A stretch of DNA of 49,795 nt, taken from contig LWDN01000059.1 in NCBI GenBank assembly GCA_002083515.1, positions 1 to 49,795 on the forward strand, given 5' to 3'. Below are positions 38,997 to 47,945 of the stretch, piece by piece. The notes below the pieces were generated by a model. The model was not told the DNA's origin. It made no database searches and saw only the letters and a list, made by a program, of their open reading frames with translations. How positions within the stretch are numbered: the stretch's first letter is position 1; the number at the start of each line of letters is the position of its first letter. The position numbers were made by a program, and so were the translations under genes. This DNA comes from Proteobacteria bacterium HN_bin10 (GTDB taxonomy: Bacteria; Pseudomonadota; Alphaproteobacteria; Caulobacterales; Aquidulcibacteraceae).

Positions 38997-40154
38997 ATGG
39001 ACGGAACCGACGCCCTTTCCATCTCGGTCATTGGCGATCTCGCCAATATCGAGCGTGCGGCGTGGGATGCACTCGCCAATCCGCCGGATCAACCTTTCGA
39101 TCCGTTCCTGTCCTGGGATTTTCTGCGTTCGCTTGAAGAAAGCGGCTGCGCGTCGGCGGCGAAGGGCTGGCAGCCGGCGCACTTGCTTGCCTGCGATGCG
39201 CGCGGGGCCGTCGTTGGCGCGATGCCGCTCTACGCCAAGGACCATTCCTACGGTGAATACGTCTTCGATCACGCCTGGGCCGATGCGCTGCAGCGAACCG
39301 GTGGACGCTATTATCCCAAGCTGCAATGCGCGGTGCCGTTCACGCCCGTTCCGGGGCGGCGGATTCTCACCGCGGATGCAGTGGTGGAGAGCGCGTTGGC
39401 GCGGGCGGCGGTCGGTCTGGCCCAGCGCGCCGAGGCATCCTCGGTGCACATAACCTTCGCCGAACGCGAGTTAGCGGAGCGGCTCGCGCCGCTCGGCTAC
39501 CAGACGCGCGTTGGCCTGCAGTATCATTGGTTCAATCGCGGCTATGGCTGCTTCGCCGATTTCCTGGCCGAGCTATCGTCGCAGAAACGCAAAACCATCC
39601 GCCGCGAGCGCGAACGCGCTAGCGAGGGTTTGCGCATCCGCCGGCTGACCGGCGCCGACCTCAAGCAGCGGGATTGGGACTTCTTCTTCCGCTGCTACAT
39701 GGACACGGGCTCGCGCAAATGGGGCTCGCCCTATCTCAATCGCGAATTCTTCGACCTGCTCGGCGCGCGCATGAGCGAACGCTGTGTGCTCTTCGTCGCG
39801 GAAGAAGCGGATGGAACGCCCCTGGCGGCGGCGCTCAATCTGATCGGCGGCGAGGCGCTCTACGGCCGTTATTGGGGGCGCATCGCCGACGTCCCCTTCC
39901 TGCACTTCGAGCTATGCTATTATCAGGCGATCGAGCTCGCGATCGAGATGGGCCTGCAGCGGGTCGAAGCGGGCGCGCAGGGCGAGCACAAGCTGGCGCG
40001 CGGCTATCTGCCGGTCGAGACTTACAGCGCGCACTGGATCGCGCACGAGGGTCTGCGCAACGCGGTGCGGCACTATCTGCGTCAAGAGACGCCGGCGATC
40101 GTAGAGGAAGCGGAAATGCTAACGGCCCACGCCCCGTTCAAGCAGACGGAGTAG
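38997..40154 (+). CDS. GNAT-like acyltransferase of the COG3146 (DUF482) type
   Basis: The ATG at 38997 gives 385 residues. The order of blocks matches the COG3146 family: NPFLSWDF-like PFDPFLSWDFLRSLEESGCA, GAMPLYAKDHSYGEYVFDHA, YYPKLQCAVPFTPVPGRR, then QYHWFNRGYGCFADFLAELS and SQKRKTIRRER. The second half has YGRYWG and FELCYYQAIE, then GAQGEHKLARGYLP. The fold is a pair of GNAT-like domains as in Fem-type aminoacyl transferases; the substrate is not known. A GTGTGTCACC repeat covers its upstream region. Confidence 0.85.
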   Translation: MDGTDALSISVIGDLANIERAAWDALANPPDQPFDPFLSWDFLRSLEESGCASAAKGWQPAHLLACDARGAVVGAMPLYAKDHSYGEYVFDHAWADALQRTGGRYYPKLQCAVPFTPVPGRRILTADAVVESALARAAVGLAQRAEASSVHITFAERELAERLAPLGYQTRVGLQYHWFNRGYGCFADFLAELSSQKRKTIRRERERASEGLRIRRLTGADLKQRDWDFFFRCYMDTGSRKWGSPYLNREFFDLLGARMSERCVLFVAEEADGTPLAAALNLIGGEALYGRYWGRIADVPFLHFELCYYQAIELAIEMGLQRVEAGAQGEHKLARGYLPVETYSAHWIAHEGLRNAVRHYLRQETPAIVEEAEMLTAHAPFKQTE

Positions 40155-40182
40155 GCGCGGGACGTACAAGATGTGACGCTGA

Positions 40183-40276
40183 GGACCGCCGGCATCTTGC
40201 CGGCATTGAGCCAGGTCGACCAAGCGTCAGCATTTCTCGGTAGCATCGAGCCGTGCCGGCTGGAAGCCGGCGGTCC
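40183..40276. repeat. GGACCGCCGGC element, copy 5
   Basis: This 94-base element begins GGACCGCCGGCATCTTGCCGG and ends with the complement of the other variant (TGCCGGCTGGAAGCCGGC then GGTCC). The arms match except for the hairpin tip (ATCTT against CTGGAA). The loop is nearly the same as in copy 4. Confidence 0.8.
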
Positions 40277-40299
40277 TCACCGCCCCACTGCTTGTAGGT

Positions 40300-41616
40300 T
40301 CAGTGTATGTTGGCGTGCTTCGGGTTGGCGCTAGGGGCGATATGCGCGCGCAGAAGATAAAAGAGCGGCACGCCGCTGGCGAAGAGGACGATGCCCCAGA
40401 TCAGCGCCTCGCGTCCCGATCCGATAATGGCGAAGATCGAAAACACCGCCGCCAGCAGCGCCACGCCGGCCCAGCCGCGCGCTGAGCGCCATGAGTGGCG
40501 CAGTTCGGCCAGAGCCGACAACAGATAAGGCACGAGCGTGCCCAGCGTGCTCAGCATGATGAGGAAGGTGAAAGCCTCGATCAGGCCGCGCGAATAATTG
40601 GCGACCAGAAGCAGGGAGGTCGGCACGACCGAAACGAGCAGCGCCACATAAGGCGCGCCGCTCTTGCCGGTAAGGCCAAGCGCGCGCGGCGCCAGCCGAT
40701 CGAGCGCGGCGGCCATCGGCAATTGCCCGGCGCAGAAGATGAGGCCGTTGGCGGTGCCGGCGGTGGCGACGAGCGCGCCGGCCGCGACCAGGCTCGGCCC
40801 CCACGCGCCGAACGCGCGCGCGGCGTCCGCGAACGGCGAGGTGGATGTGACCAGCACTTCTGCCGGCACCAGCAGCATCACCGCCGCGGTGGCGGAGAGA
40901 TAGACGATGGTCACCGTGATCGTGCCGAAGACGAGCGCGCGCGGGATCGTGCGTTCGCTGTTCTCGCAAGCGCCCGCCGGTATGGCGCCGGCCTCGAGGC
41001 CGACGAAGGCCCACATGGTCAGGAGCGCGGTTGCGGCCAGAGTCGGCAGCAGCGGCGCGTGTTGAGGGTTGAATGCGGGGAGGTTCTCTGCGCGTCCCGC
41101 GAACACGCCGAGCGCGACGATGGCGAGGAGCGGCGCAAGTTTCAGGAAGGTGAGCGCGATCTGCACGAGGCTCGATTCCCGCAAGCCGCGGATATTGACC
41201 AAAGTCAGCGCCCAGATGAGCGCCAGCGCCGAGAGAGCTTGGCCGGTTGGATTATCCTGAAGCGCCGGCGCGAAGACGGTGAGATAGCCGGCGAAGGCGA
41301 CGGCCACCGCGGCGATGCCGGCCCAATAGGTGGTCCAATAGCCCCAGATGTTGACGAAGCCGACGAGGTCGCCGAACGCGTCGTGCACATAAGCATAAGG
41401 CCCGCCTGTGCGCGTGGTGCGGGCCGCGAGACGCGCCAAAGTGAGGGCGATCAGGATGGCGCCGGCGCAGGCGAGCACCCAACCGCCGAAGCTCACCATG
41501 CCATAGGGCGCAAGCACCGCCGGCAGCATGAAAATGCCCGAGCCGATCATGCAGCCGACAGTCAGCGACCAGCAGGTCCAGAAGCCGAGGGGTTTTTTCG
41601 GTGGTTGGTCGTTCAT
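40300..41616 (-). CDS. APC-superfamily amino-acid permease/antiporter
   Basis: The ATG at 41616, after GGAGG, gives 438 residues with about 12 membrane helices. TM1 holds the APC substrate motif GSGIFMLP (SLTVGCMIGSGIFMLPAVLA). Other family segments are RTTRTGGPYAYVHDAFGDLV, FVGLEAGAIPAGACENSERT and TIPRALVFGTITVTIVYLSA. It resembles the basic amino acid/polyamine antiporter group (AdiC, PotE-like). No decarboxylase gene is nearby, so acid resistance is not indicated. Confidence 0.9.
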   Translation of the reverse strand: MNDQPPKKPLGFWTCWSLTVGCMIGSGIFMLPAVLAPYGMVSFGGWVLACAGAILIALTLARLAARTTRTGGPYAYVHDAFGDLVGFVNIWGYWTTYWAGIAAVAVAFAGYLTVFAPALQDNPTGQALSALALIWALTLVNIRGLRESSLVQIALTFLKLAPLLAIVALGVFAGRAENLPAFNPQHAPLLPTLAATALLTMWAFVGLEAGAIPAGACENSERTIPRALVFGTITVTIVYLSATAAVMLLVPAEVLVTSTSPFADAARAFGAWGPSLVAAGALVATAGTANGLIFCAGQLPMAAALDRLAPRALGLTGKSGAPYVALLVSVVPTSLLLVANYSRGLIEAFTFLIMLSTLGTLVPYLLSALAELRHSWRSARGWAGVALLAAVFSIFAIIGSGREALIWGIVLFASGVPLFYLLRAHIAPSANPKHANIH

Positions 41617-41676
41617 CCCGCCTCCGGGCGCGAGCATGCACGAGGGCTGGTAACCGCGCTAGGGCGTTCAGATGCG

Positions 41677-42300
41677 TTATTCCTCGCGGGCGGGACGCCA
41701 TACGCAAGTGCGCGTGCGCAGGTACTCGCGCGTGGAACAGCGTTCGTAAGTGTAGTCGACTTGTTCGTCGGGCTGGAATGAGCAGCGCGGGTCGGCGTCG
41801 AAGTCTACAATCGGAACGCTCGGCTCCTGGCGGAGGCCACCTTCGGAGATGCGGATGGAGGCGATCCAGTACTCGCCTGCTTGATTGACCTCGCACGGCA
41901 TGAGGTGCGCGACGCCAGGCTCGGGGGACTCGATCGCGGCGCCCTCGCCACCGCGAAGCCACGCGCCACCAACAGCCCTGAAGCGACCATCCGCGAGTTG
42001 GAGGTAAAATTCGTATGGACAACCGGCGCTGTAGGCGCCGGCGCCGCAATTGTCGGTGAACACGAACGCGACATCAAGCCGGCCATCGCGATTGTAGTCG
42101 CGTGTGACGCGATAGATCGGCGAGTCGAGTTCCTCATAGTCGGCTGGGTCGCGCGGCGTCTCCTGCATGTAATGCGCCAGCGGATCGCCAACCACCTCAA
42201 GCGGCACGTCGTAGATCTGCTGCGCAGCGGCGCCCTCTGCGACTAGGAACAGAAGCCCAAGGGATATGGCGGTGCGAGAGCCTGAGCGCATGAGACTCAT
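41677..42300 (-). CDS. Secreted protein with a Ca-binding-like loop
   Basis: The ATG at 42300 (or the in-frame ATG at 42291) gives up to 207 residues. A signal peptide (TAISLGLLFLVAEGAAAQ) leads to a mature part with four or more cysteines. DYNRDGRLDVAFVFTDN is a DxNxDGxxD calcium loop of the FG-GAP/VCBS or dockerin kind. No named family is recognised. No good ribosome binding site is seen for either start. It lies between rnr and the permease gene. Confidence 0.65.
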   Translation of the reverse strand: MSLMRSGSRTAISLGLLFLVAEGAAAQQIYDVPLEVVGDPLAHYMQETPRDPADYEELDSPIYRVTRDYNRDGRLDVAFVFTDNCGAGAYSAGCPYEFYLQLADGRFRAVGGAWLRGGEGAAIESPEPGVAHLMPCEVNQAGEYWIASIRISEGGLRQEPSVPIVDFDADPRCSFQPDEQVDYTYERCSTREYLRTRTCVWRPAREE

Positions 42301-42350
42301 GCTAGCGCGACGAGGTTAGCATTTTGCCAACCTTGTCTGAATTGGCGGGG

Positions 42351-44621
42351 TTAGCGTCGCTTTTTCCTACGGTGTTCATGCCTGCCGCCGCCGCGTCCTT
42401 GCTTGCTCTGCCGCGATTTGCGCCAGCCGGGCAGGGCTTCGAGCGGATCGGTGAGCACGGTGAACAGGAGCCCGCCGCTGATCGGCGTCGCTTCGTCCAG
42501 GCGCACTTGGACGCGCATGCCGAGCGGATAGCGTTCGCCTGAGTGCTCGCCGACCAGTGCGTGCGCGGCTTCGTCGTGCACCCAGCGTTCGTTGCCGAGC
42601 GTCGAGATGGGCGCAAGGCCGTCGGCCTGGGTCTCGTCCAGGCGAATGAAAAGCCCGAAGCGGGTGACGCCGCTGACGCGGCCTTCGAACGTGGCGCCGA
42701 TGCGGTCGGCCAGGAATGCCGAGATGTAGCGCGCGGTTGCGTCGCGTTCGGCCGCCATCGATTGACGCTCGGTTTCGCTGATGTGTTGGGCGGTCTCGTC
42801 GTAGCGCGCTTCTTCTTTGTCGGCAGCGCCATCATCGCCGAGCTTCAGGGCGCGGATTAGAGCGCGGTGGATGGTGACATCGGCATAGCGCCGGATCGGC
42901 GAGGTGAAGTGCGAGTAGCGGCTGAGATTGAGGCCGAAATGGCCGATATTGTCGGGCGAATAGACCGCCTGCGACTGCGTACGCAGCACCACTTCGTTGA
43001 TGATGTCCTTGTTCGGCGATTGCTCGGCCAGATGCAGAATGCGGTTGAAGCGCGCCGCGGTGACGCTCTGGCCCTTGGTCCATTGCATATCGACGGTGGA
43101 GAGAAAGTCGGTCAGCGCCGCGATCTTCTCGTCGCTGGGGCGGTCGTGGACGCGGTAGATTTGCGGGCGGTTCTTCTGCTCCAGCGTTTCCGCGGCGCAG
43201 ACATTGGCCTGGATCATGAATTCTTCGATGAGCTTGTGCGCGTCGAAGCGCTCGCGCCGTTTGACGCCCGCGACCTTGCCGTTCTGGAAAATGATCTTGT
43301 GCTCGGGCGCGTCGATTTCGAGCGGCTGACGCTTGGCGCGCGCGGCCCAGACGCAGGCGTAGGCGGCCCAGAGCGGCTTCAGCACAGTGTCGAGCAGCGG
43401 CTTGGTTTTCTCGTTCGGCTTGCCGTCGATGGCCGCTTGCGCCTGTTCGTAGGAAAGCTTTGCGGTCGAGCGCATCAGCCCGCGCACGAATTTGTGGCGC
43501 AACTTCCGGCCCTCGCGGTCGAAGATCATCTCCACCGCGAGGCAGGCGCGCTCTTCTTTCTCGCGCAGTGAGCAGAGATCGGCCGAGAGCGATTCCGGCA
43601 GCATTGGCGCGACGCGATCCGGAAAGTAAGTAGAATTGCCGCGCCGCCATGCGCCGCGATCGAGTGGAGAGCCGGGCGTCACGTAGGCGGCGACATCCGC
43701 GATCGCCACCCATACGCGCCAGCCGCCCTTGTTCTTCTCGTCGGTGTCAGGCGTAGCATAGACGGCGTCGTCGTGATCGCGCGCGTCCTCCGGGTCGATG
43801 GTGATCAGCGGCATGTCGCGGAGATCGGTGCGGCCTTTCAGCGTTGGCTTCTGCGCCGCTGCGGCTTGCGCTTCTTCGTGTTCGGAAAAGCCCTCGCGGA
43901 TGCCGTGCGTGTGCATGGCGAGGATCGACGCGGCGCGCGGATCGCTTTCGCGGCCGATGATTTCGCGGATGAGCCCGCGTTTCGGCCCATGGGCGCGGCC
44001 GCGCTCGGGCGCCAGTTCGACAAAAACCAGATCGCCGTCCTTGGCGTCGCCAACATGCTGCTGTTCGATCAGCAGCGGATAGCGGGCCTTGCGGTCGGCG
44101 GGTTCGACGCGGCCGCCGCCGAACTTGGCGTCCTTGTTGGCGCGATAGACGCCGAGGATGCGGTGGGCGCTTTGGCCGAGGCGCTTGACGATGCGCGCTT
44201 CGTGCTCGCCGTCGTCGCCGCGATGGATTCGCGCCAGCACGCGGTCGCCGACGCCGATCGCAGCTTCGCCGCGCATGCGCCGCGCTTCGCCGGGGGCAAG
44301 GCGGATGAGCGGGCCGAAACAGCCCTCTGGCCCGCGCATGCGCGCCAACAGCTCGCCGTCCGGATCGCGGTCGACGATATCCATGACGCCGGATTCGGGC
44401 AGCGCTTCCGCATCGGCGTAGCGTTTCTTGCCGGTGCGCCCCAGCGCGCCGCTTTCCTCCAGGTCGCGCAGGATGTGGCGCAGCTCCTTCTTCTGATCTG
44501 AGCCGATGCCGAGCTCACGCGCGATGTCGCGCTTCTGCGCCTTGCCGCCGGCTTTGCGCAAAGCTTCAAGCACGCGCTCTCTCGTTAGTGGTGCGACGGG
44601 CGGCGGAGGTTTGCGCGCCAT
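42351..44621 (-). CDS. rnr: Ribonuclease R
   Basis: RNase R is a processive 3'-5' exoribonuclease that degrades structured RNA. The ATG at 44621 gives 756 residues (MARKPPPPVAPLTRERVLEA). Domains: N-terminal winged helix (KRDIARELGIGSDQKKELRH), cold-shock OB folds, the RNB catalytic centre TIDPEDARDHDDAVYA with its four aspartates, the late block HFTSPIRRYADVTIHRALI, an S1 domain (GRVSGVTRFGLFIRLDET), and a Lys/Arg-rich tail. The frame runs on upstream into a repeat element, so the start is chosen by homology; the ribosome binding site is poor. Confidence 0.95.
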   Translation of the reverse strand: MARKPPPPVAPLTRERVLEALRKAGGKAQKRDIARELGIGSDQKKELRHILRDLEESGALGRTGKKRYADAEALPESGVMDIVDRDPDGELLARMRGPEGCFGPLIRLAPGEARRMRGEAAIGVGDRVLARIHRGDDGEHEARIVKRLGQSAHRILGVYRANKDAKFGGGRVEPADRKARYPLLIEQQHVGDAKDGDLVFVELAPERGRAHGPKRGLIREIIGRESDPRAASILAMHTHGIREGFSEHEEAQAAAAQKPTLKGRTDLRDMPLITIDPEDARDHDDAVYATPDTDEKNKGGWRVWVAIADVAAYVTPGSPLDRGAWRRGNSTYFPDRVAPMLPESLSADLCSLREKEERACLAVEMIFDREGRKLRHKFVRGLMRSTAKLSYEQAQAAIDGKPNEKTKPLLDTVLKPLWAAYACVWAARAKRQPLEIDAPEHKIIFQNGKVAGVKRRERFDAHKLIEEFMIQANVCAAETLEQKNRPQIYRVHDRPSDEKIAALTDFLSTVDMQWTKGQSVTAARFNRILHLAEQSPNKDIINEVVLRTQSQAVYSPDNIGHFGLNLSRYSHFTSPIRRYADVTIHRALIRALKLGDDGAADKEEARYDETAQHISETERQSMAAERDATARYISAFLADRIGATFEGRVSGVTRFGLFIRLDETQADGLAPISTLGNERWVHDEAAHALVGEHSGERYPLGMRVQVRLDEATPISGGLLFTVLTDPLEALPGWRKSRQSKQGRGGGRHEHRRKKRR

Positions 44622-44659
44622 CAGAGGAATCCACGCCTGCGCGAAGGATAAGGCGCCGA

Positions 44660-44750
44660 GGACCGCCGGCATCTTGCCGGCAACGGTGCTTCGATCACGC
44701 GATAGTTCCGAACTTGCTCGGACAGCATGCCGGCTGGAAGCCGGCGGTCC
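44660..44750. repeat. GGACCGCCGGC element, copy 6
   Basis: This 91-base element has the same hybrid ends as copy 5: left GGACCGCCGGCATCTTGCCGG, right ATGCCGGCTGGAAGCCGGC then GGTCC (44727-44750). The loop is different (CGATCACGCGATAG, CCGAACTTGCTCGG). It lies upstream of rnr in a gap of 335 bases between rnr and topA. Confidence 0.8.
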
Positions 44751-44814
44751 CCGGCGGGCCTGCGCCATGCGAACGAATATGGAGAGAGGCGGTCAGGCAT
44801 TGGCTCAATGTGTC

Positions 44815-44947
44815 ACCTCTCCCGCTTCTGCGGGAGAGGTCGCCCCGAATTCATTCGGGGCGGGTGAGGGCAGACAGTGCTTGACTGTTGAGCGCCGGTA
44901 AACCTCATCCGGCGCTTCGCGCCACCTTCTCCTTAACCAGGAGAAGG
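44815..44947. repeat. Multi-hairpin repeat downstream of topA
   Basis: Four hairpins follow each other: ACCTCTCCCG/CGGGAGAGGT (44815-44840), CGCCCCGAAT/ATTCGGGGCG (44841-44862), GGCGCTTCGCGCC, and CCTTCTCC/GGAGAAGG (44925-44947). This layout resembles intergenic repeats common in Caulobacterales genomes. The last hairpin is 10 bases from the topA stop and could end its transcript. Confidence 0.65.
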
Positions 44948-44956
44948 AATGCGGCA

Positions 44957-47566
44957 TCAGGCTTTCGCGCTTTTTTTTGCGGGCTTTTGGGTAGTCGCCT
45001 TCTTTGGCGAGGCTTCTTTCTTCTCCGCCGCAGCCTTCTTCGGCGGCGCGCGTTTGGCTTTTTTCTTGCCGCCGCCGGCTTCGGCGCGTGCGGCCAGAAG
45101 CGACAAAGCTTCGTCCGCGGTCACGTCTTCCGGCTTCTTGTCCTTCGGCACGTTGGCGTTGGTTTCGCCGTCGCTGATGTAGGGGCCGTAGCGGCCGTTC
45201 AGTACGCGCACCGGCTTGCCGGTGACGGGGCTTTCGCCGAGCTCCTTGATCGGCGCTGGCGCGGCGCGCCCGAAGCGTCCCTTGGCGCCGCCGGCCTTCT
45301 TCTCTTCGATCAAAGCGACGGCGCGGTTCATCTGGATTTCGTGCACGTCGTCGGCGCCGGGCAGGTTCACGTAGAGATTGCCCATTTTGATGTAGGGGCC
45401 GTAGCGGCCGATATTGGCGACGATCATCTCGTTCTCGCTCGGATGCATGCCGACTTCGCGCGGCAGCGAGAGCAATTTGATCGCGGTTTCGAGACTGACA
45501 TCAGTCGGCGCCTGGCCTTTCGGTACGCTGGCGCGTTTCGGCTTATCGGGATCGCTCGGGTTCGGGGTTTCGAAATACGCGCCGAAGCGGCCGCTCTTCA
45601 AGAGGATCGGGCCGTTGGGGCCGTCGCCGACCAACAGACCTTCGGAGGGGATGGCTTGTTCGGCCTCGTCGCCATTGCCCGCCAAGGGCCGCGTGTATTT
45701 GCACGGCGCTTCGCCATTGTAGTTCGAGCAGCCGACGAAGGCGCCGTACTTGCCGAGCCGCAGCGACAATTGGCCGACGCCGCAAAGCGGGCACGTGCGC
45801 GGATCGCTCCCGTCCTCCTTCGGCGGGAAGATGTGAGGCCCCAGCACTTCGTTCAACGTGTCGAGCACTTGGGTGATGCGCAGCTCGCCGATCTCGGCGA
45901 TCGCGCCGTTGAAGTCCTTCCAGAAGTCGCGCATCAGCGTCTTCCAATTGAGTTCGCCGGCGCTGACTTCGTCGAGCTTCTCTTCGAGGTCGGCAGTGAA
46001 ATCGTATTCGACATACTTGCCGAAGAAATTTTCCAGGAAGGCGATGACGAGGCGGCCGCGATCGTCCGGGACGAAGCGGTTCTTGTCCATGCGCACGTAA
46101 TTGCGTTCGCGCAGCTTCTCGAGAATGGCGGCGTAGGTCGATGGCCGGCCGATGCCGAGTTCTTCGAGTTTCTTGACCAGGCTCGCCTCGGAATAACGCG
46201 GCGGCGGCTCGGTGAAATGCTGATCGGCTTTCACTTCTTGTACTGTTACGGCTTCGCCTTGGCGAAGCTGAGGGAGGCGGCGGTTTTCTTCGTCCTCTTC
46301 GTCGTCGCGGCCTTCCTGATAGAGCTTGAGGAAGCCGTCGAAGAGAATGACTTGGCCGGTGGCGCGGAGTTCGACCTTGCCGGTCGGTTCGGTGAAATCG
46401 ACGCTGGTGCGCTCGATCGAGGCCGCTTCCATTTGGCTGGCCACGGCGCGCTTCCAGATCAATTCGTAGAGCCGGGCCTGATCGCCATCGAGGTGGAGCT
46501 CGCGCGGCTGGCGCGAAGGATCGGTCGGGCGGATGGCCTCGTGCGCTTCCTGCGCGTTCTTGACTTTCGACGTATAGCGGCGCGGCTCAGCCGGGACATA
46601 GTCCTTGCCGAATTGCCCGCCGATCGCAGTGCGCAATTCGCGGATTGCGCCTTCGTCCATGCTGACGCCGTCGGTCCGCATATAGGTGATGTGGCCGGCT
46701 TCGTAGAGACGCTGCGCCGTCTGCATGGTGCGCGAGGCGTTGAAGCCGAGCTTGCGCGCGGCTTCCTGCTGCAGCGTCGAGGTCGTGAACGGCGGCGGCG
46801 GATTGCGCTTGGTCGGTTTCGCCTCGACCGCGCTCACCGTGAAGCGGCCGTTCTTCACCGCGTCGCGCGCGGCGAACGCCATCGCCTGGTTCTCGATGTC
46901 GAGCCGTTTCAGCTTCTTGCCTTGGAACGCCGAGAGTCTTGCGGTGAAGCTCTCGTTGCGCGGCGTCGCCAAAGTCGCATCGACCGACCAATATTCTTGC
47001 GGGCGGAAGCGCTCGATCTCGACCTCGCGGTCGACGATGATGCGCAGCGCCACGGACTGGACCCGGCCCGCCGAGCGCGAGCCCGGCAACTTGCGCCACA
47101 AGACCGGCGACAGCGTGAAGCCGACCAGATAATCGAGCGCGCGGCGCGCCAGATAGGCGTCGACCAATTCCATGTCGATGTCGCGCGGCGCCGCCATCGC
47201 CGCCTGCACGGCTGGCTTGGTGATGGCGTTGAAGGTGACACGTTTGACGCTTTTGCCTTTGAGCGCCTTTTTCTGATTGAGCGCCTCGAGCACATGCCAG
47301 GAAATCGCCTCGCCCTCGCGATCGGGGTCGGTGGCGAGGATCAGATTGTTGGCGTCCTTGAGCGCGTCGGCGATGGCCTTGACGTGCTTGGAGGATTTCG
47401 GATCGACCTCCCAGGACATGGCGAAATCGTCGTCCGGCTTCACCGACCCGTCCTTGGCCGGCAGGTCGCGGATGTGGCCGTACGAGGCCAGGACCTTATA
47501 GTCCGAGCCCAAATACTTGTTGATTGTCTTGGCCTTAGCCGGGGATTCGACGACGACGACGTTCAT
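44957..47566 (-). CDS. topA: DNA topoisomerase I
   Basis: TopA relaxes negative supercoils by single-strand passage. The ATG at 47566 gives 869 residues (MNVVVVESPAKAKTINKYLG). The Toprim domain has E7 and the D80/D82 pair in ATDPDREGE. Active-site Y295 lies in HITYMRTDG. One C4 zinc cluster (CPLCGVGQLSLRLGKYGAFV region) is followed by three to four zinc-less GRYGPYI-type repeats, typical of alphaproteobacterial TopA. The C-terminus is a Lys/Ala/Pro-rich tail for DNA binding. dprA lies upstream, as in many alphaproteobacteria. Confidence 0.97.
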   Translation of the reverse strand: MNVVVVESPAKAKTINKYLGSDYKVLASYGHIRDLPAKDGSVKPDDDFAMSWEVDPKSSKHVKAIADALKDANNLILATDPDREGEAISWHVLEALNQKKALKGKSVKRVTFNAITKPAVQAAMAAPRDIDMELVDAYLARRALDYLVGFTLSPVLWRKLPGSRSAGRVQSVALRIIVDREVEIERFRPQEYWSVDATLATPRNESFTARLSAFQGKKLKRLDIENQAMAFAARDAVKNGRFTVSAVEAKPTKRNPPPPFTTSTLQQEAARKLGFNASRTMQTAQRLYEAGHITYMRTDGVSMDEGAIRELRTAIGGQFGKDYVPAEPRRYTSKVKNAQEAHEAIRPTDPSRQPRELHLDGDQARLYELIWKRAVASQMEAASIERTSVDFTEPTGKVELRATGQVILFDGFLKLYQEGRDDEEDEENRRLPQLRQGEAVTVQEVKADQHFTEPPPRYSEASLVKKLEELGIGRPSTYAAILEKLRERNYVRMDKNRFVPDDRGRLVIAFLENFFGKYVEYDFTADLEEKLDEVSAGELNWKTLMRDFWKDFNGAIAEIGELRITQVLDTLNEVLGPHIFPPKEDGSDPRTCPLCGVGQLSLRLGKYGAFVGCSNYNGEAPCKYTRPLAGNGDEAEQAIPSEGLLVGDGPNGPILLKSGRFGAYFETPNPSDPDKPKRASVPKGQAPTDVSLETAIKLLSLPREVGMHPSENEMIVANIGRYGPYIKMGNLYVNLPGADDVHEIQMNRAVALIEEKKAGGAKGRFGRAAPAPIKELGESPVTGKPVRVLNGRYGPYISDGETNANVPKDKKPEDVTADEALSLLAARAEAGGGKKKAKRAPPKKAAAEKKEASPKKATTQKPAKKSAKA

Positions 47567-47774
47567 TCTGGACGGGGGTCTCTCTGGAAAAACGGGCCGG
47601 AACCTGGGGGCGGGGGGTGGCGCTGTCAACGCGCTGAAATGGCGGCGCGAACCCAGGCCGGTACGGCCGCCGTGTTTTTTCTTATGTCCTGCAAGGGGTT
47701 AGCGGGCGGTAGCCAGGGGCCGATTTGCAATCTATAGATGCGCATTATTCAATTATAAATTGCACGAGGCGCGA
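47567..47774. promoter_or_regulatory. topA upstream region with an AT-rich block
   Basis: Bases 47725-47762 are strongly AT-rich (CAATCTATAGAT, ATTATTCAATTATAAATTGC) in GC-rich DNA and contain the palindrome ATCTATAGAT. It probably holds promoters for topA and for the small plus-strand gene. TTGCAA and TTCAAT 17 bases apart could serve the latter. GGCCGGTACGGCC followed by CCGTGTTTTTT at about 47670-47695 is terminator-like on the plus strand. Confidence 0.35.
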
Positions 47775-47945
47775 GTGAGCCAGGTTGCCGACGAACCAGA
47801 GAGCAGGCCCCCAACCCGCAGCGAGGCCGCCGAATACGTGCATGACATGGCCGGGCAGTTGGCTGAGATGGCCGAAGCATTTGGGCTGGCGGCGGCGGCT
47901 GAAGCACTCAGGCGCGCGCGCTCAGTCGTCGAGGATGAGTTCTAA
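47775..47945 (+). CDS. Small helical protein
   Basis: A GTG at 47775, preceded by GAGGCG, gives 56 residues (SQVADEPESRPPTRSEAAEY); a TTG at 47760 is an alternative. The body (YVHDMAGQLAEMAEAFGLAA, AAEALRRARSVVEDEF) looks like a helical hairpin. Similar small proteins with Y(V)..MA.EL...A...GL..LA..L..A occur in alphaproteobacteria, function unknown. Its stop overlaps that of the convergent dprA by 3-4 bases. Confidence 0.6.
   Translation: MSQVADEPESRPPTRSEAAEYVHDMAGQLAEMAEAFGLAAAAEALRRARSVVEDEF

Noticed and set aside
44888..47737. 949-residue plus-strand frame opposite topA
   Set aside because: A shadow of topA; no domain pattern is visible in it.
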